A DNA stretch of 64,000 nucleotides from JAFDBW01 sp963723355 (GTDB lineage Bacteria > Desulfobacterota > Desulfuromonadia > Desulfuromonadales > BM103). The DNA lies in NCBI GenBank assembly GCA_963723355.1, contig CAVRQQ010000011.1, positions 87,204-151,203 of the forward strand. The letters run 5' to 3'. The position numbers and the translations under genes are program-made. This document shows, one piece after another, positions 1-9,275 of the stretch (positions are counted from its first letter, which is position 1; every line of letters begins with the position of its first letter). The notes under the pieces were generated by a model. That model was given only the letters and a program-made list of their open reading frames with translations. It searched no databases and was not told the DNA's origin.

Positions 1-894
1 TGCGACGACATCATCGATTTTTTCTGCACCGGTCATCAGCATCACCAGGCGGTCGAGACCGAGGGCGATCCCCGCGGCTTCGGACATTACCGCAAGCTCG
101 GTGAGGAAGCTCTCCGGCAGCGGGTAGGGTGTCTTGCCTGCGGCCCGCCGCCGCTCCTCATCTGCGGCAAATCGTTTGCGCTGCTCGAGCGGATCGGTCA
201 GCTCTGAAAAGGCGTTGGCCAGCTCCAGCCCGTCGATGTAGAGCTCGAATCGTTCGGCCACTCGCGGTTCTCCGGGTTTGACCCTTGCCAGGGCTGCCAT
301 CGCTGCCGGGTATTCAGTCAGGAAGGTCGGCCTTGCTTTGCCTAGGTTCGGTTCGACCTCGGCGGTCAGGACTTCCTCAAAACAACCGGCCTCGAGTGCC
401 TGGTCAAGGTTCATCGATGCATAGCTGGAGAAGGCTTCGGCAAGCGTCAATTTCTCCCAGGGTGCCGCCAGGGATATCTGCCGACCCGATCGGGTCAGTT
501 TCCCCTCCGGGACAATGCTCTGTAAAAGCGCGGTGCACTCGGCCATGAGATCGTGGTAGTCAATCCCGGACCGGTACCATTCAAGCAGGGTGAACTCCGG
601 CAGGTGATGCCGCCCAAGCTCACCCTCGCGCCAAACCCGGCAGATCTGAAAGATTTTTTCATGGCCTGCCGCGAGCAGCCGCTTCATTGCCAGCTCCGGC
701 GAGGTGTGCAATGCCCAGTCCCCGCTGGGCACAGCATCGATATGCGGTTCCGGGGCGTTGGCGGGGATGCGGTGCGGAGTCTCCACTTCGAGGTAGCCCT
801 GCTCTACGAAGAAGGCGCGGACTTTCTGCAGGATGGCAGCCCGTTGCAAAAGCAACGATTTTTTCCTCGACAGGGACCAGTTCAGTCCCGTCAC
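1..894 (-). CDS. epmA: EF-P-(R)-beta-lysine ligase EpmA (GenX/PoxA), 3' end cut by window
   Basis: A lysyl-tRNA-synthetase-like enzyme without an anticodon domain that attaches beta-lysine to the tip lysine of EF-P. The frame stays open for 298 codons from a GTG at 894 to the window edge. The N-terminal part reads like a class II synthetase core (ETPHRIPANAPEPHID, then HTSPELAMKRLL and FQICRVWREGE, the motif 2 region). The last visible residues (LDRLVMLMTGAEKIDDVVA) are the motif 3 region, so only a few residues are missing. The GTG overlaps the TGA of the upstream RND gene by four bases, implying translational coupling. Its substrate EF-P is encoded nearby at 6820-7383. Confidence 0.9.
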   Translation of the reverse strand, partial: MTGLNWSLSRKKSLLLQRAAILQKVRAFFVEQGYLEVETPHRIPANAPEPHIDAVPSGDWALHTSPELAMKRLLAAGHEKIFQICRVWREGELGRHHLPEFTLLEWYRSGIDYHDLMAECTALLQSIVPEGKLTRSGRQISLAAPWEKLTLAEAFSSYASMNLDQALEAGCFEEVLTAEVEPNLGKARPTFLTEYPAAMAALARVKPGEPRVAERFELYIDGLELANAFSELTDPLEQRKRFAADEERRRAAGKTPYPLPESFLTELAVMSEAAGIALGLDRLVMLMTGAEKIDDVVA

Positions 895-3800
895 GATGCC
901 CCCTCGTCCGGCTCAGTACCGAAGAATCTCTTCAGGGTGGCCATTGAATCTTCCAGCATCAGGTAGAGGCTCGGGACCAGCAGCAGGGTTATGAGTGTGG
1001 CAAAGAGGATCCCGAATCCGAGCGAAAGCGCCATGGGGATCAGGAACCTGGCCTGGCGCGAGGTCTCAAAAATCATCGGTGCCAGCCCGCCAAAGGTGGT
1101 CAGGGTGGTCAGGATGACCGGGCGGAAGCGGCGGGTGCTGGCAGCACTGACCGAGGCAAAGGCACTGTGGCCTTCAAGCCGTTGCCGGTTGGCATAGTCG
1201 ACCAGGACCAGGGAGTCATTGACGACCACGCCAGCCAACGCAACCATGCCCATCATGCTCATCAGGCTGAGGCTGTAACCCATGATCAGGTGCCCCAGGA
1301 CCGCTCCGACAACGCCGAAAGGGATCGCCAGCATGACGATCAACGGCTGTAAATAGCTGCGGAACGGGATCGCCAGCAGAAAGTAGATGGCGGCCATGGC
1401 CAGGATAAAGCCCGTCATCAGGCCTCCGGTGCTTTCTTTCATGTCTCGCCTGGCGGCCCTGGTAGCCATAGGTCAATCCGGGGAAGTCGCGAACCAGTTC
1501 GGGCAGGATGTCACTGTTCAGGGTGGCCTGAATCCGCCCGGTTTCGCTGATCGGTTCGACGCCTGCAGAGACGGTGACGGTCCGCCGGGCGTCACGCCGG
1601 TTGATCGAGGTGAAAGCCCTGCCGCGTTTGACGCTGGCGACCTCGAAGAGCGGCACGAAGGTCCCGGCCGGTGTGCGGATCATCAGGTTTTCGATGCTGT
1701 GCTCAGTGTTCCTCTGGCCTTCGGGCAGGCGGACACGCACGGTGATCTCGTTGCGGCCGCGCTGCTGACGCAGGGCCTCACTGCCGGAAAAAGCGTTGCG
1801 AACCTGCCGGGCGATCTCGCGTGAGGTCAGCCCGAGACTTTCACCGTTGGCCGTGATGCTGAAATCGAGCTGCTCCTTGCCCGGGGTGAAGCCGTCATCG
1901 ATATCCTTGACGTTGGCGAATTCCTCGAGCCGCTCGGCAAGAGCGGCGCTGGCCCGGTCCAGGATATCCGTATTGCGGTGGGACAGTTCCACGGTCAGTG
2001 CCGCGCCACCGCCGGGCCCGCCACGGTCCGATTCGTAACGCAGTGACTCGAGACCGAGAATCGGACCGACTTCTTCGCGCCACAGCCTGGTGACTGAGCC
2101 CGTGTCAAGCGGCCGGACTCCCGGAGGCTGCAGGTAGGCGGTTATCTCTACGCGGTTTTCGTCGACGAGCGCAAATATCCCCTGCAGAAGCTGACTGTCG
2201 CCATTGCCGGCAGCGACGGCTTTCATGCCGTCCACCAGTTTCTCCTGGACCAGACGGGCGTCCTCCATGGGGCTGCCGGCGGGCAGAACGGCTGTCACGA
2301 CTGCCCGGTCCGATTCGACTCGCGGCATCAGGATCATGCCGATGCGGCCGCTCAGAGCGTAGGTGGTTACCAGCATCAGGATGCACAGGCCGATAGCGAC
2401 GGTCATCCACCGCCAGCGGATGCACAGCTCGAGTACCGGCCGATAGCGATTTTCTATGAATCGGGAAAGTCCGGTGCTGAACCGCTGCTGCAAGCTGTGC
2501 AGACGTGCCGTCAGGCGGCTGGTCGGGGCGCTTCGGGTGTGGGCCAGATGACTCGGCAGGATCAGGAGGGCTTCGACCCACGAGATGATGAATACAGTTA
2601 TGACGACAACCGGTATCGCTTTCCAGATCTTGCCCATGAAGCCGGGCACAAAGTAAAGCGGCAGAAAGGCCACGATGTTGGTCAGAATCGCAAAGGTGAT
2701 CGGGATCATTACGGTGCGGGCGCCGATCACGGCGGCTTTGGCATAACTGTGACCGCGTTGACGGTATTCGTAGATGTTTTCACCGGCGACGATGGCGTCA
2801 TCAACCACGATGCCCAGGGCGACGATAAAGGCGAACATCGAAATGATATTGATCGATACGCCCATGACCGGCAGGAACATCAGCCCGCCGAGGAAAGAGA
2901 TCGGGATGCCCATGGTGACCCAGAAGGCGAGTTTGAATTCGAGAAAAAGTCCGAGTAGAAGCAGCACCAGGATCAGGCCGATAAAGGCGTTTTTCAAGCA
3001 GCAGGTTCAGGCGTTGTTCGTAGATCTCGGAACGATCGCGGTTGATGTCCCACTCGATACCGTTCGGCAGGTCCGCTTCGATCAGTGTCATGGCCTCCCT
3101 GACCGCACGGGAGACACCGATTGGTGTCTGGTCGCCGACCCGGAAAACGTCGAGGCCGATGCTGCGCTGGCCATTGTAGGTGGCGTAGCGGTCACTGTCT
3201 TCGAAGGTTTCCCGAACCGTGGCGAGGTCTTCGAGAAGAACGACCGTGCCCGCGGCGGTGCTGATAATCGGTATGCGGGCGAACTCCCGCGCCCAGTCAC
3301 GCCGGTCGGTGACCCTCAACAGGATGTCTCCGCCACCGGTTTCTATCGCCCCGCCGGGGATCTCGGTAGAGGCGGTATTGATGATTTGCGCGATCTGGTC
3401 GAGAGTCAGGTCGTAGGCGCGCAGGCGCTCCTGCGGCACGTCGACATGGATCTCCAGGTCACGCGCGCCGGAGAGGTCGATCTGGGTGATGCCTGGATCC
3501 TGCAGCAGTCGGTCGCGGACCTGCTCTGCCGTTTCGCGCAGGGCCACGTTCCGTGGTGTTGCCGTAGATCTGCAGGTTGAGGACCTCGCGACGCCTGGCT
3601 AGCAGCGAAACCTGGGGGTCCTCGGCATCTTCAGGGAAGGTGCGAATCCGGTCGACTTCCTGCTTGATCTCCTGGTAGATCTTCTGCTGGTCTGTGTCTG
3701 TATGCAGCTCGATACTGATGGAGCCCACGGCCCTCGGATGCGGTGGAGGTCATCTCCTTAATGCCATCGAGACCACGGACAGCTTCCTCGACGACCAGGA

Positions 3801-4020
3801 CGATCCCTTGCTCGACTTCTTCCGGGCTGGACCCCGGGTAGGCGACGCTGACCGAGACCCTGTCGAGTTCGAAATCCGGGAAGACCTCTTTCTTGATTTT
3901 CCCGGAGACAAGGAAACCTCCCAACAGCAGGGCGATCATCAACAGGTTTGGCGTGACCCTGTTGTAAGTCATCCAGGCCAGCGGGCCTCGCTGCCAGGGC
4001 TCTCTGCGTAAACGCTTCAT
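891..4020 (-). CDS. RND-family efflux transporter permease (AcrB/MdtB-like), four apparent frameshifts
   Basis: Inner-membrane proton-driven pump of a tripartite RND system. The N-terminus (MKRLRREPWQRGPLAWMTYN, first TM, then KKEVFPDFELDRVSVSVAYPG) and the TM blocks near 2800-2990 and 1000-1460 fit a pump of about 1040 residues. The ATG at 4020 overlaps the adaptor stop (TAATG). The conserved frame is interrupted near 3729, 3545, 2995 and 1450. At each point, ignoring one base restores the family sequence, for example GNTTER-ALRETAEQ and LNLLL-KNAFIGLIL. The uniform one-base pattern favours sequence error over decay, but a real pseudogene is not excluded. Substrate unknown. Confidence 0.85.
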
Positions 4021-5257
4021 TACTGGCTGGAGCTCCCGGAATTCGAGGGTTGGTCTTCTTCGCCCATGATCCTCAGCGCCATCCCCTGCACCGGTGAAGG
4101 CAGGTTGGAGGTGACAAGCATTCTCGTCAGCGCTGATGCCGCCGGTGACGAGCACCTGATCGCGGGCGCGGAAGGCGATCTCGACCGGGCGGATGTCGAG
4201 GTTGCCCTGCTCGTCCATGACCCAGACCCGGTCACCATCACGGATCAGGTCACGTTCGATCATCGCCGCCCGGGGCAGAGTCGTTCCTGCAATTTCCACT
4301 CGGACATAACTGCCAAGCAAAAGCTTTGGTTGTCCTTCTGACTGCTTTGCCAAAGCCAGTGGATCGGCTACTTCGACAAGCAGTTCGACCATGCGGCCCT
4401 GTGTCTTCGACGGTGGCTGCCATCCCTGCTGCATGACCCTGTCGATATAGACCCGATCCCCAGGAAGCAGAATCGTAGATGCGTACGGCTGAACCCTGCT
4501 GACCAACCTTGATCCATTTGACCTGGCTGGCAGCGATCGGGGCTTCGACCCAGTAGGCGTCGCTGTCGACCAGGGTTGCCAGGGTTGTCGACGGGGTAAC
4601 ACTGGTGCCGAGGTTGACCTCCCGCGTGATGAGAACCGAATTGAACGGCGCCCTTACCGTGGTCCTTTCCAGATCAAGCCGGGCCTGTTCGAGTCTGATT
4701 TTAACCTCCTCCAGAGAGGCCTTGCTACTCTCCAGCTGGGGAATTCGCAACATCAGGTCGCGTTCCTCATTACTGACTTTTTCCCCGAGCAGTTCGTACT
4801 CCTTGAGGGCCACGCGCTGTCTGCCGAGTTCTATCCGCAGGTCGGCTTCAGCCCTGGCGACTTCACTGGCCAGTTGTTGCACTGCCAACTGATAGTCGTT
4901 CGGTTCGATGGTCAGGAGAACCTCGTCTTTATTGAAATAACCGCCGGGAACCAGTTTTTCGCTTATCGAAGTAATCTTGCCACTGACCTCGGGTTTGAGG
5001 ATTACTTCGTTCTTTGGCCTGACCGTACCCATGATGCTGATGGTCGTCGTTTGCGGGCCGAACTCCGCCGGTCTGACTTCGACGGCGACCGCATTGCGAA
5101 TTTTTTGCCGCGGCTTGGCCTTGGGGCCGGACTGCATCATCCAAACGGCGATGCTGGCACCGATGGCGACCACGACGATCGGCAGCAGCAGTCGCAGCAG
5201 GTTTGCAGGACGATTCGGGTTCGGTGATCCATGGTGTTGTTGCTGGTCAGAATCCAT
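4020..5257 (-). CDS. RND periplasmic adaptor (HlyD/MFP family), two apparent frameshifts
   Basis: Membrane fusion protein that bridges the RND permease and the outer-membrane channel. Residues 20-40 form a single N-terminal membrane anchor (LLRLLLPIVVVAIGASIAVW). A lipoyl-like half follows (VRPKNEVILKPEVSGKITSI), then an alpha-helical hairpin with many Leu, Glu and Arg, then TTVRAPFNSVLITREVNLGTSV and the beta-barrel part. The frame breaks near 4400 and 4121; one extra base at each explains it, and the true C-terminus then reads PVQGMALRIMGEEDQPSNSG. It lies 30 bp after the outer-membrane factor and overlaps the permease start by one base. Confidence 0.87.
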
Positions 5258-5287
5258 TCGCTTACCTCGTGAAATTTTCGGTCCGGA

Positions 5288-6673
5288 TCATCGGCTTAAA
5301 TCCCAACCGCCAGCCAGGGCACGGCAAAGGTTTATGCGGTTTTCATAAAGCGCACCGCTGGCAGCGACCCTGGTGCGCTGCAGCTGCTGCTCGGAGAGGA
5401 TCGATGTCAGTACGCGCTGGTAATCGACTGCCCCGTTCAGGTAGCGGTCGCGAATTCGTTCCGTCGCCTGTGCCGCCAGCTCCAGCTGCCGGTCAAGGCT
5501 GCGCAGATATTCCAGCTGTCGCTGCTCCCGGACCAGCGCATCTTCAACTTCAGCGAGGGCCTCGAGGATCGTCTGGCCGTAGCTGTGCAGGGCCGCCGAG
5601 GCGACCGCACGGGTTCGATCGACTTCCGCCCGGCGGCGTCCGCCGTCGACCAGCGGTGCCAGCAGGTTGGCTGCAATGGAGGACAGCCAATCATCGAACA
5701 GGTCCTCAATCTCTTCATTCGAAGTTGTCGCCCGCCCGGTCAGGCTGAGACGTGGGAAGCGGTCGGCGACTGCCGCTGCGACGCGTTGGTCGGCGGCCTG
5801 GATCTGCAGCCACGCCGTGCGAACGTCCGGACGTCTTTCGATCAGCTCGCTTTGCAGACCGGTGGCCGGGAGAGGTGGCAGATCGCCAAGAGTTGTTTGC
5901 GCGAACTGCGGCGCCTGGTCAGGGGTTAACCCAAGCAGGATGGCCAGCTGATTGAGAAGAACCTGCTCCTGTGCTCTAGCCAAAGCCAGCTCGCCACGAC
6001 GATTTTCCACCACCAGGCGCTGTTGCAAAAGGTCGGCGATACTGACCTGTCCGGTCCGGAACTGCAGGTTGACCAGCTCGAGGGTTTGCTGGTTGGTGAA
6101 AAGCTGCTGTTCGAGCAGCATTATCTGCTCGCGTTGCTCAATCAGCCCGAACCAGGTTGAGGCGACTCTTGCGGTCAGCGTCAGAGCCGCTGTTTGCAAG
6201 GCCTCAGCGCTGGCCATGGCGTCCAGTTCCGCGGCCTCCTGGGTCGAATTGATCCTCCCCCAGAGGTCGATTTCATAACTTGCCGACAGGCCGAGGCTGA
6301 AATCGTTGAACGACTCGTCGTTAGAGTCCGAACGCAAACGTGTGCTGCTGCCGACTGCTTCGCCGCTCAGCTGTGGCCAGAGCTCGGCCCCGGCTCTGCG
6401 GGCCACGGCGCGGGCCTGGTCCAGGCGGTCCCAGGCAGTCAACAGGGAGAGGTTGTCACTCAGGGCTGTTTCGATAAGCTGGTCGAGGGCCGGGTCGGCG
6501 AAAGTCAGCCACCAGCGATCGGGCAAGGACTCCTCACCGGAGACGGAGAATTGCCCCTGGGGCTGGTAGTCAGCAGTTTGGGTTGGCGTCCCGATCGAAC
6601 ATGCCGTCAGGGCAATGATCGTACATAGGCATAGCCAGCCACGGGCTCTGTATGGGAGTGTACCGGTTTGCAT
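5288..6673 (-). CDS. Outer-membrane efflux lipoprotein (NodT/OprM-type, TolC family)
   Basis: Outer-membrane channel of the RND pump. I place the start at the ATG at 6673, preceded by AAGGGA. It gives a lipoprotein signal peptide ending in the lipobox LTAC, whereas the longer frame puts 17 unlikely residues in front. The mature protein shows the two OEP repeats: SYEIDLWGRINSTQEAAELD in the first and a second half ending RVAASGALYENRINLCRALAGGWD, typical of the NodT group. About 460 residues, normal for the family. First gene of the minus-strand pump operon; no regulator sits directly beside it. Confidence 0.9.
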   Translation of the reverse strand: MQTGTLPYRARGWLCLCTIIALTACSIGTPTQTADYQPQGQFSVSGEESLPDRWWLTFADPALDQLIETALSDNLSLLTAWDRLDQARAVARRAGAELWPQLSGEAVGSSTRLRSDSNDESFNDFSLGLSASYEIDLWGRINSTQEAAELDAMASAEALQTAALTLTARVASTWFGLIEQREQIMLLEQQLFTNQQTLELVNLQFRTGQVSIADLLQQRLVVENRRGELALARAQEQVLLNQLAILLGLTPDQAPQFAQTTLGDLPPLPATGLQSELIERRPDVRTAWLQIQAADQRVAAAVADRFPRLSLTGRATTSNEEIEDLFDDWLSSIAANLLAPLVDGGRRRAEVDRTRAVASAALHSYGQTILEALAEVEDALVREQRQLEYLRSLDRQLELAAQATERIRDRYLNGAVDYQRVLTSILSEQQLQRTRVAASGALYENRINLCRALAGGWDLSR

Positions 6674-6770
6674 GGTTCCCTTTATGACTTCAAGTACACT
6701 TGCCCGGGTGCAGGCAGGCGACATTGACGTTGCATATATCTTAGACGAAACAGCAGGGGAAAAGTGTTAA

Positions 6771-6797
6771 AAAAAACGTCCGCTGGCGGACGTTTTT
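6771..6797 (-). terminator. Rho-independent terminator after efp
   Basis: An ACGTCCGC / GCGGACGT stem with a two-base loop is flanked by an A-run on the left and a T-run on the right, so it can act on both strands. It lies 22 bp past the efp stop and about 100 bp before the outer-membrane factor start, so it separates efp from the pump operon. Confidence 0.8.
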
Positions 6798-6819
6798 GGA
6801 AAAATATATCTGACTGTGA

Positions 6820-7383
6820 TTACTCTTTGACGCGGGTTACGTATTCGCCGGTTCGTGTGTCAATCTGGATCAGGGTGCCTTCTTCGACGAAGCCGGGGAC
6901 CTGCAGGGTGTAGCCGCTTTCCACCGTCGCCGGTTTGTTGTTGCCTGTGGCGGTGTCGCCCTTGACCCAGGGGTCTGTCTGGGAGACTCGCAGGTTGACG
7001 AAGTTGGGCAGGGTGACGCCGATGCCACGCTCGCCGTGCATGAGGACCTTGACTTCCATGTTGTCGACCAGGAAGTACTTGTCATCACCGAGGATCTCGC
7101 CATCAATGGTTGCCTGCTCATAAGTCTTCTGGTCCATGAAAACGTAGCCGGTCTCGTCCTGGTAGAGGTACTGCATGTCGCGCTCATCCAGGCTGGCAGG
7201 TTCGAAGCTTTCACCTGAACGGTAGGTACGGTCGAACAGTGCGCCGGTGATCATGTTGCGCAGTTTGCACTTGTAGAGGGCCTGGCCCTTGCCCGGTTTG
7301 GTGAAATCGAACTGGGCGATAACGTGTGGTTCGCCGTCAATCATTACCTTAAGACCTTTTTTCAGGTCAGCACAGCTATACAT
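6820..7383 (-). CDS. efp: Translation elongation factor P
   Basis: EF-P binds stalled ribosomes between the P and E sites and rescues polyproline stretches. The protein has 187 residues and begins MYSCADLKKGLKVMIDGEPH; the ATG at 7383 has AAGGAG six bases upstream, so the 18 codons in front are ignored. The domain I tip loop is TKPGKGQA with the modifiable lysine at about residue 32, the lysine-type loop that EpmA modifies. The C-terminal OB domain ends GFVEEGTLIQIDTRTGEYVTRVKE. Presence of epmA in the window agrees with beta-lysylation; epmB is not seen here. Confidence 0.97.
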   Translation of the reverse strand: MYSCADLKKGLKVMIDGEPHVIAQFDFTKPGKGQALYKCKLRNMITGALFDRTYRSGESFEPASLDERDMQYLYQDETGYVFMDQKTYEQATIDGEILGDDKYFLVDNMEVKVLMHGERGIGVTLPNFVNLRVSQTDPWVKGDTATGNNKPATVESGYTLQVPGFVEEGTLIQIDTRTGEYVTRVKE

Positions 7384-7562
7384 AAAAACTCCTTCAAAAG
7401 TGGATGTCCGTTCATTGCGGGAGCTGATTTTATACACAAAAGGCGGGCTTGTGTCATCGGTTTTTTACATGCAGCCAGTTGGCAGAAAAGGACGGTTCCA
7501 ACGGTAACCGGGCGCTGGTGGCCCGGTGATGAACTTGGCAAGGAAGAGGGAGCGATGTCAGT

Positions 7563-7781
7563 CTAGGCTTCGACTTTTTGCAGGATGTTATCAATGACTG
7601 CCATCAGGAACAGGCACAAGAAGATATAAAAAAGGCCCTTGGCAACCCCTGCCGCAACCGCAGAGGCCGTGGTCAGGCTGATCAGGGCAGCGGTTAAAGC
7701 ATTAAAGAAGAGGATTTTGTCCCATCTGAGTTTTGTTCCGATACATTTTTTTGTTTTCATTTTTTGGTCTTTCCGGCTCAT
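7563..7781 (-). CDS. Small membrane protein, DUF1328/YtjA-like
   Basis: About 72 residues from the ATG at 7781, which has AGGAG nine bases upstream; a second in-frame ATG lies at 7760. A basic N-terminus (MSRKDQKMKTKKCIGTKLRWDK) is followed by two hydrophobic segments, ILFFNALTAALISL and AAGVAKGLFYIFLCLFLMAVI. The second resembles the GIAKILFFIFLVLF part of DUF1328 proteins, a family of unknown function. The match is partial, so the family call is tentative. It stands alone between efp and efpL. Confidence 0.6.
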   Translation of the reverse strand: MSRKDQKMKTKKCIGTKLRWDKILFFNALTAALISLTTASAVAAGVAKGLFYIFLCLFLMAVIDNILQKVEA

Positions 7782-8112
7782 CCCTAGTGGCTCCTGATGT
7801 CGCAGATCACCATGACAATGCAATTATTACCAAGATAGTAAAGCATTATGCGTGCCATGTTGTAAGTATCTGTTTTTACATTTAAATTTTATAGTTTTTT
7901 GACCTGAGATTGCCTTTTGACGAGGTATTTTGTGATAAGCAGGCACAAATCTTGTGTTTTGACGTAAGATTATTGAAGACTTTTCTGTGATACTTAAAAG
8001 CCTTGTTATACGGGGCGGGTCAAATCCCGCTTCATAGCCGGCAGGACTTGTGCTAGATTCACGCTTTCTGAAAAAAGAACAGTCTCTGATCTATATTAAG
8101 GAGAGAAACAAC

Positions 8113-8673
8113 ATGACATCCAACGATCTGAAACGCGGTCAGGTCATCCTGCTCGATACAGCACCCTGCCTGGTCCTCGATGTGTCCAGCCAGTCGCCTT
8201 CGGCGCGTGGCGGCAGCACCCTGATCAAGACCAAGTACCGCAACCTGCTGACCAGCCAGGTTCTGGAAAAGACCTTCAAGGCCGGAGAGCGTGTCGATGC
8301 CGCCGATTTTGAGAAACGCAAGGGCCAGTTCCTCTATGCCGACGGTGACAACGGCATATTCATGGACCTGGAAAGTTACGAACAGTACGAGTTGGGTGAC
8401 GAGATGTACGGGCCGGTGAAAGGGTTCCTGCTCGATGGCACCGAAGTTGTCCTGGGAGTCTTCGAAAGCCAGGTCGTCTCCGTCGAGCCACCAATGACGG
8501 TTGAGCTCCTCGTCACGGAAACAGCTCCGGCAATCAAGAACGCCACAGCTCAGGCCCAGACCAAGGAAGCGACCCTCGAAACCGGTTTGAAGATCCAGGT
8601 CCCTGCCTATCTCGAATCTGATGAGAGGGTCAAGGTTGACACCCGGGAGGGGCGTTTTATTTCCAGGGCTTGA
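8113..8673 (+). CDS. efpL: EF-P-like protein EfpL (YeiP)
   Basis: Paralogue of EF-P that also relieves ribosome stalling at proline-containing motifs. It has 186 residues and begins MTSNDLKRGQVILLDTAPCL. The start at 8113 has AAGGAGAG upstream and removes 21 doubtful residues. The tip loop reads SPSARGGSTLIKTKYRN, with Arg instead of the EF-P lysine, which is the YeiP/EfpL signature. The C-terminal part GLKIQVPAYLESDERVKVDTREGRFISRA is the OB domain. It is oriented away from efp, with about 730 bp between them. A strong terminator follows, so it is probably monocistronic. Confidence 0.93.
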   Translation: MTSNDLKRGQVILLDTAPCLVLDVSSQSPSARGGSTLIKTKYRNLLTSQVLEKTFKAGERVDAADFEKRKGQFLYADGDNGIFMDLESYEQYELGDEMYGPVKGFLLDGTEVVLGVFESQVVSVEPPMTVELLVTETAPAIKNATAQAQTKEATLETGLKIQVPAYLESDERVKVDTREGRFISRA

Positions 8674-8725
8674 AAACCGGAGCGCGGGAGGGTGACGCGA
8701 AACGCGAAAATCATACAATGAATAG

Positions 8726-8754
8726 GGGCGGCCCGAAAGAGCCGTCCTTTTTTT
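8726..8754 (+). terminator. Rho-independent terminator after efpL
   Basis: A seven-pair GGGCGGC / GCCGTCC stem (one G-T pair) with an eight-base loop is followed by seven T. It lies about 50 bp past the efpL stop. Confidence 0.88.
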
Positions 8755-8791
8755 ATCTTTTTCGCCCCTCGCCCCTTCGCGCCTCCAGATT

Positions 8792-8807
8792 TTTGCAAAT
8801 CTGCAAA
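8792..8807. promoter_or_regulatory. Palindromic operator/UAS, TTTGCA-N4-TGCAAA (site 1)
   Basis: Perfect inverted repeat TTTGCA-AATC-TGCAAA. The same palindrome occurs at 8962-8977, 14029-14044 and 14060-14075. Here it lies about 270 bp upstream of a -24/-12 promoter, a normal distance for a sigma-54 activator site. The likely binder is the NtrC-type regulator at 14107-15477 (inference). Confidence 0.7.
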
Positions 8808-8823
8808 AAGTGTTCATTCCCTC

Positions 8824-8839
8824 CTCGCAGTTGTGCAAA
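8824..8839. promoter_or_regulatory. Degenerate copy of the TTTGCA-N4-TGCAAA palindrome
   Basis: CTCGCA-GTTG-TGCAAA keeps the right half-site and the inner GCA of the left one. It sits 32 bp from site 1, centre to centre, close to three helical turns, so it may help occupancy. Confidence 0.4.
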
Positions 8840-8961
8840 ACCGTGTTTTATGGCCTTTCTGGTTTTTATCTAAGTTGCTGTAATAAAAGTTTTATTTGTC
8901 TAATTCACGGCACCCTGAATAACTCCCTGCCGATTTACCATTCGAAACCACTGCTGCTGTT

Positions 8962-8977
8962 TTTGCATTTCTGCAAA
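8962..8977. promoter_or_regulatory. Palindromic operator/UAS, TTTGCA-N4-TGCAAA (site 2)
   Basis: Perfect inverted repeat TTTGCA-TTTC-TGCAAA, about 100 bp upstream of the -24/-12 promoter at 9076. It differs from the site at 14060 by a single base in the spacer. Confidence 0.72.
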
Positions 8978-9075
8978 TAACCCATTTCCCGGTGATCTGC
9001 TTCTGGTTGTCTGGAGACTTCTATAAGTTACTGAAATTAATAGGTAAAAAGTATTTTTCCAGGGTGGCATGAGGT

Positions 9076-9091
9076 TGGTACATGAGTTGCC
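9076..9091 (+). promoter_or_regulatory. Sigma-54 promoter of the MFS carrier gene
   Basis: TGGTACATGAGTTGCC has the invariant GG and GC separated by ten bases and matches the -24/-12 consensus well. It is nearly the same as the promoter at 13915-13930. It predicts a leader of about 175 bases. The 8755-9275 stretch holds no gene, only this promoter and the palindromes. Confidence 0.72.
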
Positions 9092-9275
9092 AATAGTATC
9101 TGGCGTAAACGGACAGACAAAACAAAGGCAGACAATGATCGAATCGAACCCTGGACATCGCAGAAGCAAGCCGGTCATTGGTGCCATCAAGGTGCGCTGG
9201 CCGCTGTCGTACCGGGTTCAACAGTTAAATCAATACGGAATGGATAACTCATACATGATCACCAAGGAGGCAGAC

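Noticed and set aside
8059..8838. Long minus-strand frame across efpL
   Set aside because: Antisense shadow of efpL and its terminator; the composition is not protein-like.
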